A stretch of 64,000 nucleotides of DNA from CAYSRM01 sp964475205 (GTDB lineage: Bacteria; Verrucomicrobiota; Kiritimatiellia; UBA8416; CAYSRM01). This document shows positions 1 to 9,478 of this stretch, piece by piece. The translations under genes were made by a program, and so were the position numbers. The notes under the pieces were generated by a model that did not search any database, was not told the DNA's origin, and saw nothing but the letters and a program-made list of their open reading frames with translations. Within the stretch, counting starts at the first letter, position 1. Each line of letters begins with the position of its first letter. The stretch lies in NCBI GenBank assembly GCA_964475205.1, contig CAYYVQ010000008.1, positions 14,531-78,530 on the forward strand. The letters run 5' to 3'.

Positions 1-838
1 CATGAGATTATTGTTCCCGCTGCCGAGGAACAGAAGATTTGTCCTGTTACCGGCCAGCCTCGCCCGTTCATTGGATATGAGGACAGCCAGAAGCTTGAAT
101 ATATTCCCGAGACACTGCGGGTCAACGTCTACCGGCGCGAAAAGTATGGCAGCCCGATGGGTGCGGAAGAAAACGGGGTGTTTACCGCCGAGCTTCCACC
201 GGCTGTTGTGAACCGATGCTCTGCTGATACCGGAATGCTGGTGCATGTGGCGTGGAGCCGGCAAGACCAAAGAAACGCGCCTTTGGGTGGCGGTTTCCGG
301 CGCCGGGCCGCCATTGGTGCATTTTGCTTTCAGCCGGGACCGTAAGCAGCAGGCCCCGCAGGATTTTTTCAAAGGCTATACCGGCGCATTGATGTGCGAC
401 GAATATCCGGGGTATAGCAATGTGGACTTCGGAAATCTGCTTTCCTGCTGGGCTCACGCCAGGCGTTACGTGGAAAAGGCCAAAACCGTGGAACCGGCGT
501 TTGCCACCTCAGTGCTGCTGGAGATCGGGAGTCTGTATCGTATAGAGGGGCGAATCAGCGATGCTTCTGATTCCGAACGGCTGAAGGTGCGGCAGACTGA
601 AAGCGCCAAACAGTTGGAGGTCATTTTCGATCTGCTTGAATCGCGGGAGTTTCGGCCGAAGTCACCCATGCACCGAGCCGCGCAGTATATTTTGAAAAAC
701 CGGGAAAGTCTATCGCGGTTTACGGAGAATCCGCTGTGGCCGATCGACAACAATGCGGCTGAACGTGCCATTCGCCGTGTAGCTATAGGGCGAAAAGAAT
801 GCGAATTGCTGCTTGTTCCCACATCCTTCTTGCCATGA
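1..838 (+). pseudogene. IS66-family transposase remnant (tnpC), 5'-cut and internally deleted
   Basis: Two adjoining frames together resemble the IS66 transposase. Frame 1, from the window edge to about 250, carries the middle region (IGYEDSQKLEYIPE, then ADTGMLVHVA). Frame 2, from about 250 to 838, carries the later catalytic part (CDEYPGYSNV, CWAHARRYVEKA, and DNNAAERAIR, the typical site of the catalytic Glu). The segment normally between these blocks, with the first catalytic Asp (ADET-type motif), is missing, so the junction is a deletion plus frame change. After RRVAIGRKE the sequence leaves the family, so the C-terminus is also lost. No partner orfA/orfB or inverted repeat is visible. 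This is a non-functional remnant; the 5' part lies outside the window. Confidence 0.85.
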
Positions 839-946
839 CTATCAATAATGACAGACATATACACGCCTATCCGCAAGTTAAAACAACATTAAGAAAAGCT
901 GCCTGCAAAAACTGAAATCTCACATTGATAGCCGCAATTACAGCCA

Positions 947-2413
947 TCAATACGCGCCCTTGGCAAACAGAATTACCCAGAAAGTCCGCAGAATAATTTT
1001 CAGATCAAGGATCCAGTTGCGGTTGCGCAGGTAGTAAACATCCAGAATGCACATGTCGTGAAAATTCACATCGCTTCTGCCCGAAACCTGCCAGAGACAG
1101 GTCAAGCCCGGCAACCCTTCATGCCTTCGGTAATGCCAGTCCTCGTAATAGTTCTCAAAATCCCGCCTCGGCAACGGCCTGGGTCCAACAAGGGTCATCT
1201 CGCCCCTGAGCACGTTTAAAAGCTGCGGGAGTTCGTCCAGGCTGAACCGCCTCAGCAACCTGCCAACCGGCGTTACCCTAGGGTCCTCCCTGATCTTGAA
1301 CAGTCCCTCCCCTGATTCGTTGAATTCCTCCACCTGCGCCTGCATTTCAGCGGCCTCTTCCTTCATGCTGCGGAATTTATAGATGGTAAACGGTTTCCTG
1401 TTTACCCCTATCCGTTCCTGAGAGAACAGAACAGGGCCTTTGCTTGTCACCTTGATTGCCGCGGCAATCAAAATAAGGAGCGGCGAAATAACAACCAGGC
1501 CAAGCCCGGCCGCGATGGCGTCAATCACTCGCCGAACCATCCCGGCGCACTTGATTTGCCGGGGGACATTAAAGTGAACCAGGGGATAACCGTCGATAAG
1601 ATCACAAGACATCCCGGCCCGGGTGATTATGACGTCAAGCCGCTGAGAAAGAATCTTTGCCGCCGCTTCCATGTTTCCGGCAATTTCAAGCAGTTCCATG
1701 ATCTGACCGGTTGTGAGATCCTTCTGCGCGCAAATAACCATGTCGCACGGACGCTCCCTTATCTTCCTCTTCAGGGCTTCAAAGCATTCTCCCGGAGTTT
1801 CCCCCGCACCTGCAACCTGTCGCCAGGGCAAATACAACCCGCCGGGATGCTTGTTTTCAATAAGCTCCGCAATAAGCTCCGCCTCTTTTCCTTTACCGAC
1901 AAGCAATGCCTTCCACCTGTCAAAGCCGGCCAGCCTCAAACGTTCTAAAATCCACCCCATAAACCCTCGGAAAAGAAGACATAGGCAGGTATTCATAAGC
2001 GCAAAAATTATGAATATGCTCCTGGGATGAAACACGTTCCTGGTAAAGTAAAAGTAGGCGTAAAACACTAAAAGCGCCGCAACGTTCGAAACAATCACGT
2101 ACCAGCCCCGGGGCTTGCGCCTAAGAAATTTCCTGTCTTCGTACAGACCGGACAGAGCATAGAAAAAGCCGATAACCAGCGTCAGAACGAAAACAATTCT
2201 TGGCGCCGAAACGAGGTAGAATTCGGCATAGTCAACCGGAATAATATGTGAAAAACGGCTGGGCGCTGCTTCACGAATTGACGTGAAAAGAGTCTCGCCG
2301 AATCTGCTGATAAATCTGAACCAGACAGCAAAGTAATACGCTCCTGCTATCGCAACGAAATCAGCAAAAAAATAAAACACCCACAGGTTGAGAAATTTAC
2401 ACCGCTTATCCAT
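947..2413 (-). CDS. Exopolysaccharide undecaprenyl-phosphate sugar transferase (WcaJ/WbaP type)
   Basis: This 488-residue inner-membrane enzyme should transfer a sugar phosphate from a nucleotide sugar to undecaprenyl phosphate, the first step of exopolysaccharide or O-antigen repeat synthesis. About four hydrophobic segments lie in residues 10-155, followed by a Rossmann-like domain (ALLVGKGKEAEL) and, from about 285, a bacterial sugar-transferase domain. That domain shows a membrane segment, YKFRSM, LVGPRP and PGLTCLWQVSGRS, all family hallmarks. The length suits the full-size polyprenyl glycosylphosphotransferase family. No other polysaccharide-synthesis gene lies beside it; an IS66 remnant is on one side and a sulfatase gene on the other. 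The sugar specificity cannot be read. The ATG has only a weak Shine-Dalgarno sequence. Confidence 0.9.
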   Translation of the reverse strand: MDKRCKFLNLWVFYFFADFVAIAGAYYFAVWFRFISRFGETLFTSIREAAPSRFSHIIPVDYAEFYLVSAPRIVFVLTLVIGFFYALSGLYEDRKFLRRKPRGWYVIVSNVAALLVFYAYFYFTRNVFHPRSIFIIFALMNTCLCLLFRGFMGWILERLRLAGFDRWKALLVGKGKEAELIAELIENKHPGGLYLPWRQVAGAGETPGECFEALKRKIRERPCDMVICAQKDLTTGQIMELLEIAGNMEAAAKILSQRLDVIITRAGMSCDLIDGYPLVHFNVPRQIKCAGMVRRVIDAIAAGLGLVVISPLLILIAAAIKVTSKGPVLFSQERIGVNRKPFTIYKFRSMKEEAAEMQAQVEEFNESGEGLFKIREDPRVTPVGRLLRRFSLDELPQLLNVLRGEMTLVGPRPLPRRDFENYYEDWHYRRHEGLPGLTCLWQVSGRSDVNFHDMCILDVYYLRNRNWILDLKIILRTFWVILFAKGAY

Positions 2414-2574
2414 GTCTTAGATATTAGCGCCACACCACACTTACAACAAGCTTGCATTATTCGCGCAAGGCACAAATAATCCACTTTCGCCGTCGGCGAA
2501 AGCCGTGATATTCGCGGCGTTACCGCGAACAAAGGGGGTGTCGCCACCTTCGCAAGCCGCTCAAGTAAAGCCCC

Positions 2575-3942
2575 TTACTCATTTAAAAATTCTTTCAAAG
2601 TTTCAGGAGGATCCGGAATGATGCCGTCAATCAAGGGATCATCCGTGTTTTTCATCCAACGATCCATGAGTTGGCGCATGTCGTCCAGAACTTGCGCATG
2701 GGTCGGAGCTTCGGCCAGGTTATGCGCCTCATGCGGATCGAAAACCAGGTCATATAGCTGTTCATCCGGAAATGGCATGTCGTCATAGCCATACTCTGCC
2801 CAGAATTCCTCGGCGGGACCTCGGTCAATACCTCTAGCCTGATCGCGCTTGTAAGAACGGATGTATTTGTGGCGAGACGTTCTCGCTGCGCGCAGAGGCC
2901 GCGGCCGGGAGTTATAGTGATAGGTCTGTTCTGTAAATATGGTCTCATGGATCTCTCCGGTCTCGCTTGAGACAAGGGGCAACAATGACTTCCCATCCAA
3001 TCCGTCCGGAGGCTCTGCCCCGATGATGTCGGCTATCGTAGGATAAAGGTCAAGGTGCTGGGTCATGGCGTCTACAACCTTGCCTCCCTGAAAAGCGCTG
3101 CCTTGTCCATCTTCAGTGTTAGCTGCGCCCCTTATAATCAGAACAACTCCTGTGCCGCGGTCAGTGAGCGTACATTTTGCCTCGCATATGCCAGGGCCAT
3201 GGTCGGTGGTAAAAATTACAATGGTGTTATCCCGCAATTCGGGAGTATCCAGAGCCTTGAGCACGCGTCCGACATCCTGGTCCATCATCTCAACACCCAT
3301 CTTGAAATTTGCCATATCTCGCCGTGTCACAGCATTGTCAGGCATATGCGGCCACGGCTGACAGTAACGGGCCTGCATTTCGATATCGGCCGGTTCGTGC
3401 GAAGGTTGTGATTCAATAAAAACACGCCCGTCCCCCCGGTTGTTGCGGTGCGGATCCAGAAAACCAACTGACAGAAAGAACGGCCGACTGTGCTCCTGCA
3501 TCAAGAACTCAACCGCGGCAGGCGCCGTAAGGCCGGGGTTGAATTCCTGGCTTCCGGCAGGCTCATGGTTGAGAAAGTGGTCGTAGGGCAGGACATCTCT
3601 GGGCGGGGCCCATGGAGCGCGCGCCACATGCTGCACTCCAGACAAGGCTGTTTCATATCCATGTCGTTTGAGAAATGCTGCTAGGTGACGGTTATAGTCG
3701 TTTAGATGGTAACCGAGAGGCGGGCTCGGCAGTCCCAGCATGCCGCATCGATGAGGATGCTGTCCGGTAAGCAAGGCGGCTCGGCTCGGAGCACAAGAGG
3801 GAGCAGAAGCATGGCACTGGCGGAATAACACCCCTTCCTTCGCCAGCTTCATCAGGTTGGGCGCAGGTATGTCATACCCCATCGGTTCGCAGTAACGGCC
3901 GAGATCATGGGCATGAATATAGATAATATTCGGTAAGGTCAT
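2575..3942 (-). CDS. S1 family sulfatase (formylglycine-dependent), sulfatase-1
   Basis: This 455-residue sulfatase should hydrolyse sulfate esters, probably on a carbohydrate. The CAPSR signature near residue 50 marks the Cys matured to formylglycine. TTDHGPG holds the C-terminal metal-binding Asp-His, and GMLGLPSPPLGYHL follows the core. The N-terminal metal site reads HAHDLG rather than the usual DD, as in some S1 subfamilies. The start is set by a GGAGG seven bases before ATG at 3942; a longer reading from 3957 lacks this. No signal peptide is visible, which is unusual for sulfatases. The gene is divergent from the esterase-like gene at 4053, sharing a roughly 110 bp promoter region, and sits near a UroD-like and a PcRGLX/YetA-like gene, suggesting glycan catabolism. 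The substrate is unknown. Confidence 0.9.
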   Translation of the reverse strand: MTLPNIIYIHAHDLGRYCEPMGYDIPAPNLMKLAKEGVLFRQCHASAPSCAPSRAALLTGQHPHRCGMLGLPSPPLGYHLNDYNRHLAAFLKRHGYETALSGVQHVARAPWAPPRDVLPYDHFLNHEPAGSQEFNPGLTAPAAVEFLMQEHSRPFFLSVGFLDPHRNNRGDGRVFIESQPSHEPADIEMQARYCQPWPHMPDNAVTRRDMANFKMGVEMMDQDVGRVLKALDTPELRDNTIVIFTTDHGPGICEAKCTLTDRGTGVVLIIRGAANTEDGQGSAFQGGKVVDAMTQHLDLYPTIADIIGAEPPDGLDGKSLLPLVSSETGEIHETIFTEQTYHYNSRPRPLRAARTSRHKYIRSYKRDQARGIDRGPAEEFWAEYGYDDMPFPDEQLYDLVFDPHEAHNLAEAPTHAQVLDDMRQLMDRWMKNTDDPLIDGIIPDPPETLKEFLNE

Positions 3943-4052
3943 AGTGTTCCTCCTCATTGGTTGTAACTCATAGCAGAATTATGTATTTTTCACAATGCAA
4001 TCAATCTTGTTCTCGACAATTTAGATTAATATACGAGATAAAGGAAATAATC

Positions 4053-5087
4053 ATGCATCTGTCTCCTAGCGAAACTCACAAACATTTAATGTCTCGCATC
4101 ACTCCTGAGCTCAGATTTGACGGCAATGATCCGCGGACGTGGCAGCGCAGGTTACGCAGGAAGCTGCGCCAAATGGTCGGCGACAAGCCACAGGATCGTT
4201 GCGACCTCAAGCCCAGGCGGCTCTGGAAACGCGAACATCCGCTGGGCACAATCGAAAAAATCGTGTTCACATCGGAACCTTATTCTGATGTGCCGGCATA
4301 CGTCTGTCTTCCGAAAAATGCGACAGCGCCTTACACTTTCTTTATATGCCTGCAAGGTCATTCGACAGGAATGCACAATTCCATAGCAGTCCAAAGGGAA
4401 GACGAGACTAAACCTATAAAGGTAGAAGGAGACCGCGATTTCGCCCTCGGTTGCATGCGCCTCGGGATTGCAGCTCTTTGCATTGAGCAACGGTCTTTTG
4501 GCGAACGAAATGAGAAAAAGCAGAAAAAGATTTCATCCCACCAATGTCACGACGCTACCATGCACGCATTACTGCTGGGCCGAACCCTGATCGGAGAACG
4601 GGTCTACGACGTTGACAGGGGCATTGATTATCTGGCGTCGCGCGGTGATGCCGATATGAAATCGATTGGCGTGATGGGCAATTCAGGCGGCGGCACTATA
4701 AGCATGTTCTCCGCAGCCCTTCTCCCGCGCATCGCCTTTGCCATGCCGTCATGCTACTTCTGCACTTTCAAGGATTCAATCATGTCAATCTATCATTGTA
4801 TGGATAACTACATTCCAGGCTTGCTGAAAATCGCCGAAATGTCGGACATTATGGGGCTCTTTGCTCCAAAACCAGTTGTGATCGTCGCGGGAAAAGACGA
4901 TAACATATTTCCCATCAGAGCAACACGCAGAGCGTTTAAAGATCTGCAAAACATCTATCAGGCCAGCGACGCGGCAGACCGCTGCCACCTTGTGGTCGGC
5001 AACGGAGGTCATCGCTTTTACGCCGACGATGCGTGGCCGGTTATGCTGAGGGAAATCAAGAAGTCCCGGCCCGGAGAGGACAAGTAA
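4053..5087 (+). CDS. Alpha/beta hydrolase, acetyl-xylan-esterase/dienelactone-hydrolase-like
   Basis: This 344-residue protein has a typical alpha/beta-hydrolase plan. The nucleophile elbow GNSGGG (G-x-S-x-G) is near residue 210, a late Asp lies in VAGKDDNIFP, and a C-terminal His in NGGHRFY completes the likely triad. An oxyanion-type strand FFICLQGHSTG precedes it. Relatives include carbohydrate acetyl esterases and uncharacterised hydrolases of polysaccharide loci. There is no signal peptide if the chosen start is right: ATG at 4053 follows AAAGGA by eight bases, whereas the in-frame ATG at 3957 would add a Cys-rich, poorly conserved-looking tail and has no clear binding site. It is divergent from sulfatase-1 and followed by a repeat and a UroD-like gene. 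An esterase role on acylated sugars is an inference. Confidence 0.75.
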   Translation: MHLSPSETHKHLMSRITPELRFDGNDPRTWQRRLRRKLRQMVGDKPQDRCDLKPRRLWKREHPLGTIEKIVFTSEPYSDVPAYVCLPKNATAPYTFFICLQGHSTGMHNSIAVQREDETKPIKVEGDRDFALGCMRLGIAALCIEQRSFGERNEKKQKKISSHQCHDATMHALLLGRTLIGERVYDVDRGIDYLASRGDADMKSIGVMGNSGGGTISMFSAALLPRIAFAMPSCYFCTFKDSIMSIYHCMDNYIPGLLKIAEMSDIMGLFAPKPVVIVAGKDDNIFPIRATRRAFKDLQNIYQASDAADRCHLVVGNGGHRFYADDAWPVMLREIKKSRPGEDK

Positions 5088-5146
5088 AGCAATTATTACT
5101 TGCAAATATTCAAGCCGCATAATATATCCATATTCGCAGCAGATTA

Positions 5147-5324
5147 ACCCGCATATCTCACAGGATTTCGTAGTGAGAGCGTGAAAAGCGCTGCTGAATG
5201 GGTGCGAATTGGTAAAACGCCGGAGCAGCCGTATAGACATACTGCAATCTGGTGTTTTGTCACTTGGTGCCCTCGCAGTGGCGCTATCCGCGCTCGCAGC
5301 AGGAATTCTGTGAGATATGCGGGT
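5147..5324. repeat. Hairpin element, family B copy 1 (TA-bounded, MITE-like)
   Basis: The 178 bp element is bounded by near-perfect inverted ends (ACCCGCATATCTCACAG at the left and its reverse complement at the right) and flanked by TA on each side (5145-5146 and 5325-5326). It has no coding capacity. Related copies lie at 16059-16178 and 60362-60434, with fragments near 22827, 22941 and 61444. It fills most of the 280 bp gap between the hydrolase and the UroD-like gene. Confidence 0.85.
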
Positions 5325-5366
5325 TAACTGCGCACAATCCGAAAGGGTGAAAGCGGGAGGGAAGTA

Positions 5367-6407
5367 ATGAACACAATGCCAGGTAATAGTGGTAATCAGA
5401 CCTTGAATAATATGACATCCAGAGAAATTATACGAAGAACACTTGATTATGAAGAGCCCGTGCGGGTGGCCCGTTCGTTCAAAGATCGCGACTTCATGAG
5501 CATCAAGTGCGCTGCCAGAACTCATGCAACCGAATGGAGTGAAATCGGAAGCGGCAGATGGGAACGCACCGACGAGTGGGGAAACACCTGGGGAAGAATT
5601 GACAAGACTTCCAAAGGCGAAGTTGTCAAAGGAGTGCTGGAGGACATAGCGGCCATGGATACGTACGAGTTTCCTGACTACTCCCGTCCTGAAGACTACT
5701 CTCGCGTCTCACGGAAACGCGCCGAAATGCCTGACAAATGGCTTAACGGATCTCTACCGGGCTTCACATTCAATATAGCGCGCAAAATGCGCAAACTTGA
5801 CCAATATCTCATGGACCTGGTGTTGGAAGCTGATCGAATGCATGAATTGCACGATCGTATTGATACAATGTTGGAAGACATGATCCGAAATTATGCTTCC
5901 GCCGGGATGGATGGCATAATGTTTCCCGAAGACTGGGGCACACAGAGCCAGACGCTAATCAGCCCCGACATGTGGAAAGCGGAGTTCTTCCCCCGTTTCC
6001 AGAAGCTCTGCGGTATTGCACATGATCTTGGAATAAAGGTGTTCATGCATTCATGCGGGCAGATCGAGGCTATTATGCCCGGCCTCATTGAAGCTGGAAT
6101 CGATGTGTTTCAGTTCGATCAGCCGGAACTGCACGGCATTGACGTTCTCGCAGCTCACCAGAAAACATCCAAAATAACTTTCTGGTGTCCGGTCGATATA
6201 CAGAGCACACTTCAGAAAGGGGATGAGGGCCTTATTCGGGAGAAAGCCAGAGAGATGCTGGACAAGCTCTGGAAAGGACAAGGCGGATTTATCGCTGGTT
6301 ACTACTGGGATAATGAGTCAATCGGCCTTGACCCCAGGTGGCAGGAATATGCATGCGACGAGTTCATTAATGCCGGAGTCCGGGCGAGTTACAAGGACAC
6401 CGAATAA
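5367..6407 (+). CDS. Uroporphyrinogen-decarboxylase-superfamily protein (MtaA/CmuA-like methyltransferase)
   Basis: This 346-residue protein belongs to the UroD superfamily, which includes true HemE and the zinc-dependent corrinoid:coenzyme M or corrinoid:folate methyltransferases (MtaA, MtbA, CmuA). The segment IKVFMHSCGQIEAIMPGLIEAG around residue 220 carries the His-x-Cys metal-ligand motif (HSCG) of the methyltransferase branch. The Arg-rich substrate site expected of HemE is not evident. Its location between an esterase-like hydrolase and a PcRGLX/YetA-like lyase, not with haem genes, points to sugar or methoxyl metabolism. ATG follows GGGAGG closely. Such proteins are often expanded in Lentisphaerota/Kiritimatiellota genomes with unknown substrates, and the exact reaction here is unknown. 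Confidence 0.8.
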   Translation: MNTMPGNSGNQTLNNMTSREIIRRTLDYEEPVRVARSFKDRDFMSIKCAARTHATEWSEIGSGRWERTDEWGNTWGRIDKTSKGEVVKGVLEDIAAMDTYEFPDYSRPEDYSRVSRKRAEMPDKWLNGSLPGFTFNIARKMRKLDQYLMDLVLEADRMHELHDRIDTMLEDMIRNYASAGMDGIMFPEDWGTQSQTLISPDMWKAEFFPRFQKLCGIAHDLGIKVFMHSCGQIEAIMPGLIEAGIDVFQFDQPELHGIDVLAAHQKTSKITFWCPVDIQSTLQKGDEGLIREKAREMLDKLWKGQGGFIAGYYWDNESIGLDPRWQEYACDEFINAGVRASYKDTE

Positions 6408-6518
6408 TCAGCCACAAACAAGTTGTCCGGTGGAGCCATTTTCCTGAAAATAATAAATTGCCGTCAGGCTCAATTAACCTTATATTTGAAAATCAATACA
6501 GCAAAGGAGAAATCCAAC

Positions 6519-9242
6519 ATGAAGAAATTCTCAATTTTTATCGTATCTGTATACATGCTTGCCGCCATGCAGGTCACTGCCCTGGAAGTTCCGATCACGG
6601 TCAGCGCCCCGCCGGATGCGGAGCGGACAGCCGAAGTGGTTTCAGGCGGAATCCCCATGCCTATGGGAGCTTACAAGGAGGACTCGACCTTCAGTCTTTA
6701 CAAAGGAAACAGCGAGGTCCCGGTACAGGTTTCGCCGATCGTGAAGTATCCTGATGAATCCCTGCACTGGGCGCTGGTAAGTTTTCCGGTCGACATAAAT
6801 GCGGGCGCTGGAGAGAACTTCATCCTCAGGGACAGGCCAGGCAGAGCGGCTCCGGACAATCCGGTAGCTGTCCAGGAAAAGGACAGCAAAGTCCTGATCT
6901 CCAACGGAATCGTCGCATTCATTATCGATAAAGAGCAGTTCAACGGATTCGAAGCCGTGGCGTACCGCAACAAAACCGTATTCAAGAATGCAGAAGCCGG
7001 CCTGGCAGCCAACGGACAGGGCCCCGGGAAAGTGACGCATTTTGAATACCGCTATCGCGGACCGGTACGCACGACGGTTTACATGAAGGGAACATACGGC
7101 GAACTGAAGTCCCCTACATGGTCCATGGCAGTAACCCTCAACGCAAACGAGAGCATAATTCATATCGATCATAACCTGCGTAACGGCGGCAAGGGCGCGA
7201 GTAAACTGGACGTGCAGGCGCCAAAACTCTGCCTGGGACTTGCCTCGCCCCTTGAACAAACCGGCAAGGAGTCTGCATCAGGCAACAAGCCTTCCTGGGG
7301 GTGGCACAAATTCTCCGGCGCCGCCGACCTGCTTGTTTTTCAAAGAGCGGGCGGTAGAGGAACACCGTTATACAAGGCTGAAGTTCAGGACAAGGAACTT
7401 CAAATCTCCATGGGTTTCGGCCCGAACGGCGACGTTAACCTTCACTACGGCGCACACAAGATAACCGAGATCGATTTGGTATTCGGGGACGCGGATCCGG
7501 CGGCGCTGGCCCTGCCGCTGCATGCGCGCGCAGCAAGCGACTGGTATGCCGCCCATGACAGCATGGGAGTGGGACGCGGTTTCGGGTCGCTTGAAGACGA
7601 AACAACGACATATAAGAATCAAGGATGGAAGAACGCTGAAGAGCCAAAGAAACTGCCCGGCAAGAAAAAGCCGGTTCCGAACATGTACAAATCATCGTTT
7701 GACGCGCACCGCACCAGCGAATGCGACCAGATGCGCGGTCTCACACTCGGCTACGTGCGCACCGGGCAGAGAGGTTTCCTTGATCGCGCCCACGCATGGG
7801 CCCGATACTGGCAGACATTTTTCCTCTACCGCTCGGACGACCTCATTTACGGCAAGGATATGTCCTATAATACTCCGAAATGGGGCAGAGGCCGCTGCTG
7901 CACCGAAGGATGCCACTTTTACGTGGCCGGACTGTTCAACTATGCTCTTCTGACCGGCGACATCGACGCGCTGGAAGCCGCATTTGATGGAGCTGAATTC
8001 GTCAATAAGGGATGGTTTGGCCAGTATTCAAAAAGATCGCCAGGCAAAAGTTTCAGCGCCTGGGGATCACGCGGATTTGCGCGTTGCTATCTTGGTATTG
8101 CCCGGGCTTATGACGTTGCTCGCAACGAAATGTGGAAAGACGCGCTGCTGCACTTTGCGCGCATGGCCCGGCAGACGCCCATGCTCGACCCGCGCGGATT
8201 TACAGTCAGCGAGCAGGGATCAAGCGCAGGCTCCGCCGCCGGCAAGGCAAAGGGCATTCCTGAACTGGAGGAAATGATAGCGGAACAGAATATAAAGATA
8301 GACGGAAAACATGTTGTGCATCCTGTCTATGGCAGATATCTCCCCAAATATGCCAACGGCTGGCCAATGGTCATGCTGTCCTGGGCCAATTACCAGGCAT
8401 GGGAGTCGCTATCAGCCGACCCGGATCCCGAAGCTCAGCTTGCAGCCGAAGACGCCATGGATCTTGCTGTCGCTACAGCCGAATACGGTGTAAGATATGT
8501 ATACCATGAAACACAGAAGGCCATGCTCCCTTCACAACACTTGGACTACCCTATCCCTGACTATGTCGCAAGATGGAGCGGTGGAAAATGGAATGAATAT
8601 CAGCCGAAAGGCACTGATAGCTGGTATACCAAGTGGTGGCCCAATACACTCGCGCAGGGTTACATGCTGACCGGCGACGAATATTATCTTGATACCATGT
8701 ACAACACCATCTGGTGGGGGCTGTCGCGATTCTACCGGGGCGCTCCAAAGGTTCCCGAAGGCGAAGCGCCTCGTTATGCATGGGTAGACAAGAACACCAA
8801 GGGCGACTGGGTTACCCCCACGGCGCTGGCCTTCGGAGTCGGCTCCGGTACCAGAAAGGATTCGGAGCCGCCGGCGGCAGTGAAAGATCTGAAAGCAAGA
8901 ACGCTCGGCGATGGCAAGGTTGAAATCGCGTGGTCAACACCTTCCGATAACGGCGGCACAGTCGCGCGCTATCAGGTCAAGTGGGCACAGCTTCCCATTG
9001 TCGACTTCATTCGCTCGGGAGACGAATACCGGAAGCATTTCAAAGACGGCAAGCTACAGGTTGAATACTGGAACACCGCGAACAATGTGGTTGGCGAACC
9101 TGAACCCGGCCGGGCCGGCAAGGCGGAACGTATGACCCTCAAATTGGAACCGGGTACGACATGCCACATTGCAGTTCGCAGTTTTGACGATTCCAGGAAC
9201 AGAAGCCCTGTTTCCAATGTTGTGACTGTCGAGGTAAAGTAA
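6519..9242 (+). CDS. Secreted PcRGLX/YetA-like (PL26-like) protein with C-terminal FN3 domain, PcRGLX-1
   Basis: This 907-residue protein has a signal peptide (MKKFSIFIVSVYMLAAM, cut after about VTA). Residues 25-120 look like the N-terminal RIFT-barrel domain of PcRGLX/YetA-like proteins: 'GGIPMPMGAY' and 'PDESLHWALVSFPVD'. A long central region with many Trp/Tyr residues and helical repeats resembles the alpha/alpha barrel catalytic part (TSECDQMRGLTLGYVRTG). Residues from about 785 form a fibronectin type III domain with PPAAVKDLKA at its start. PcRGLX itself is an exo-acting unsaturated rhamnogalacturonan lyase (family PL26). ATG at 6519 follows AAAGGAG; an upstream reading from 6423 lacks one. 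The stop TAA is made by the junction with a family A repeat. Two paralogues lie at 46415-51287. The substrate is inferred only from the family. Confidence 0.75.
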   Translation: MKKFSIFIVSVYMLAAMQVTALEVPITVSAPPDAERTAEVVSGGIPMPMGAYKEDSTFSLYKGNSEVPVQVSPIVKYPDESLHWALVSFPVDINAGAGENFILRDRPGRAAPDNPVAVQEKDSKVLISNGIVAFIIDKEQFNGFEAVAYRNKTVFKNAEAGLAANGQGPGKVTHFEYRYRGPVRTTVYMKGTYGELKSPTWSMAVTLNANESIIHIDHNLRNGGKGASKLDVQAPKLCLGLASPLEQTGKESASGNKPSWGWHKFSGAADLLVFQRAGGRGTPLYKAEVQDKELQISMGFGPNGDVNLHYGAHKITEIDLVFGDADPAALALPLHARAASDWYAAHDSMGVGRGFGSLEDETTTYKNQGWKNAEEPKKLPGKKKPVPNMYKSSFDAHRTSECDQMRGLTLGYVRTGQRGFLDRAHAWARYWQTFFLYRSDDLIYGKDMSYNTPKWGRGRCCTEGCHFYVAGLFNYALLTGDIDALEAAFDGAEFVNKGWFGQYSKRSPGKSFSAWGSRGFARCYLGIARAYDVARNEMWKDALLHFARMARQTPMLDPRGFTVSEQGSSAGSAAGKAKGIPELEEMIAEQNIKIDGKHVVHPVYGRYLPKYANGWPMVMLSWANYQAWESLSADPDPEAQLAAEDAMDLAVATAEYGVRYVYHETQKAMLPSQHLDYPIPDYVARWSGGKWNEYQPKGTDSWYTKWWPNTLAQGYMLTGDEYYLDTMYNTIWWGLSRFYRGAPKVPEGEAPRYAWVDKNTKGDWVTPTALAFGVGSGTRKDSEPPAAVKDLKARTLGDGKVEIAWSTPSDNGGTVARYQVKWAQLPIVDFIRSGDEYRKHFKDGKLQVEYWNTANNVVGEPEPGRAGKAERMTLKLEPGTTCHIAVRSFDDSRNRSPVSNVVTVEVK

Positions 9243-9380
9243 ACCTATATACGGCACTTGAAATTCGGGAAGCGATGTATATTATTACAAATAAGGAGTT
9301 TACAATTTATTGCGCCCCCACCCAAAGGGTGCGGGCGAGCTTCCCGAATTTCAAGCCGCAAGGGGTTGCCGATTCTAGGG
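9242..9380. repeat. Family A repeat copy 1
   Basis: The core to 9374 is almost identical to 20961-21092 and 41183-41314; this copy has one extra T in a T-run. Inside is a perfect 17 bp inverted repeat (CTTGAAATTCGGGAAGC and its complement) and a small CACCC-AAA-GGGTG hairpin. In this copy TA flanks both ends (9240-9241, 9381-9382), and the left TA plus the first A form the stop codon of PcRGLX-1. The gap from 9381 to 9479 holds only a small GC-rich hairpin (9417-9444). Confidence 0.9.
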
Positions 9381-9478
9381 TAAACCGAAAGGCAAGGCGT
9401 CTTATTGCCGGGTTTGTTGCCTGCTTGCGCGCTCGCGCAGGCAAGTAACTGCAAGGCTGACAGGCAAGTGGCGCCATT

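Noticed and set aside
4785..5525. Minus-strand open frame of 246 codons
   Set aside because: It spans a repeat and runs antisense to two real genes; it has no ribosome-binding site or family pattern.
9417..9444. GC-rich hairpin considered as a terminator
   Set aside because: No T-run follows on either strand, so a terminator call is not supported.
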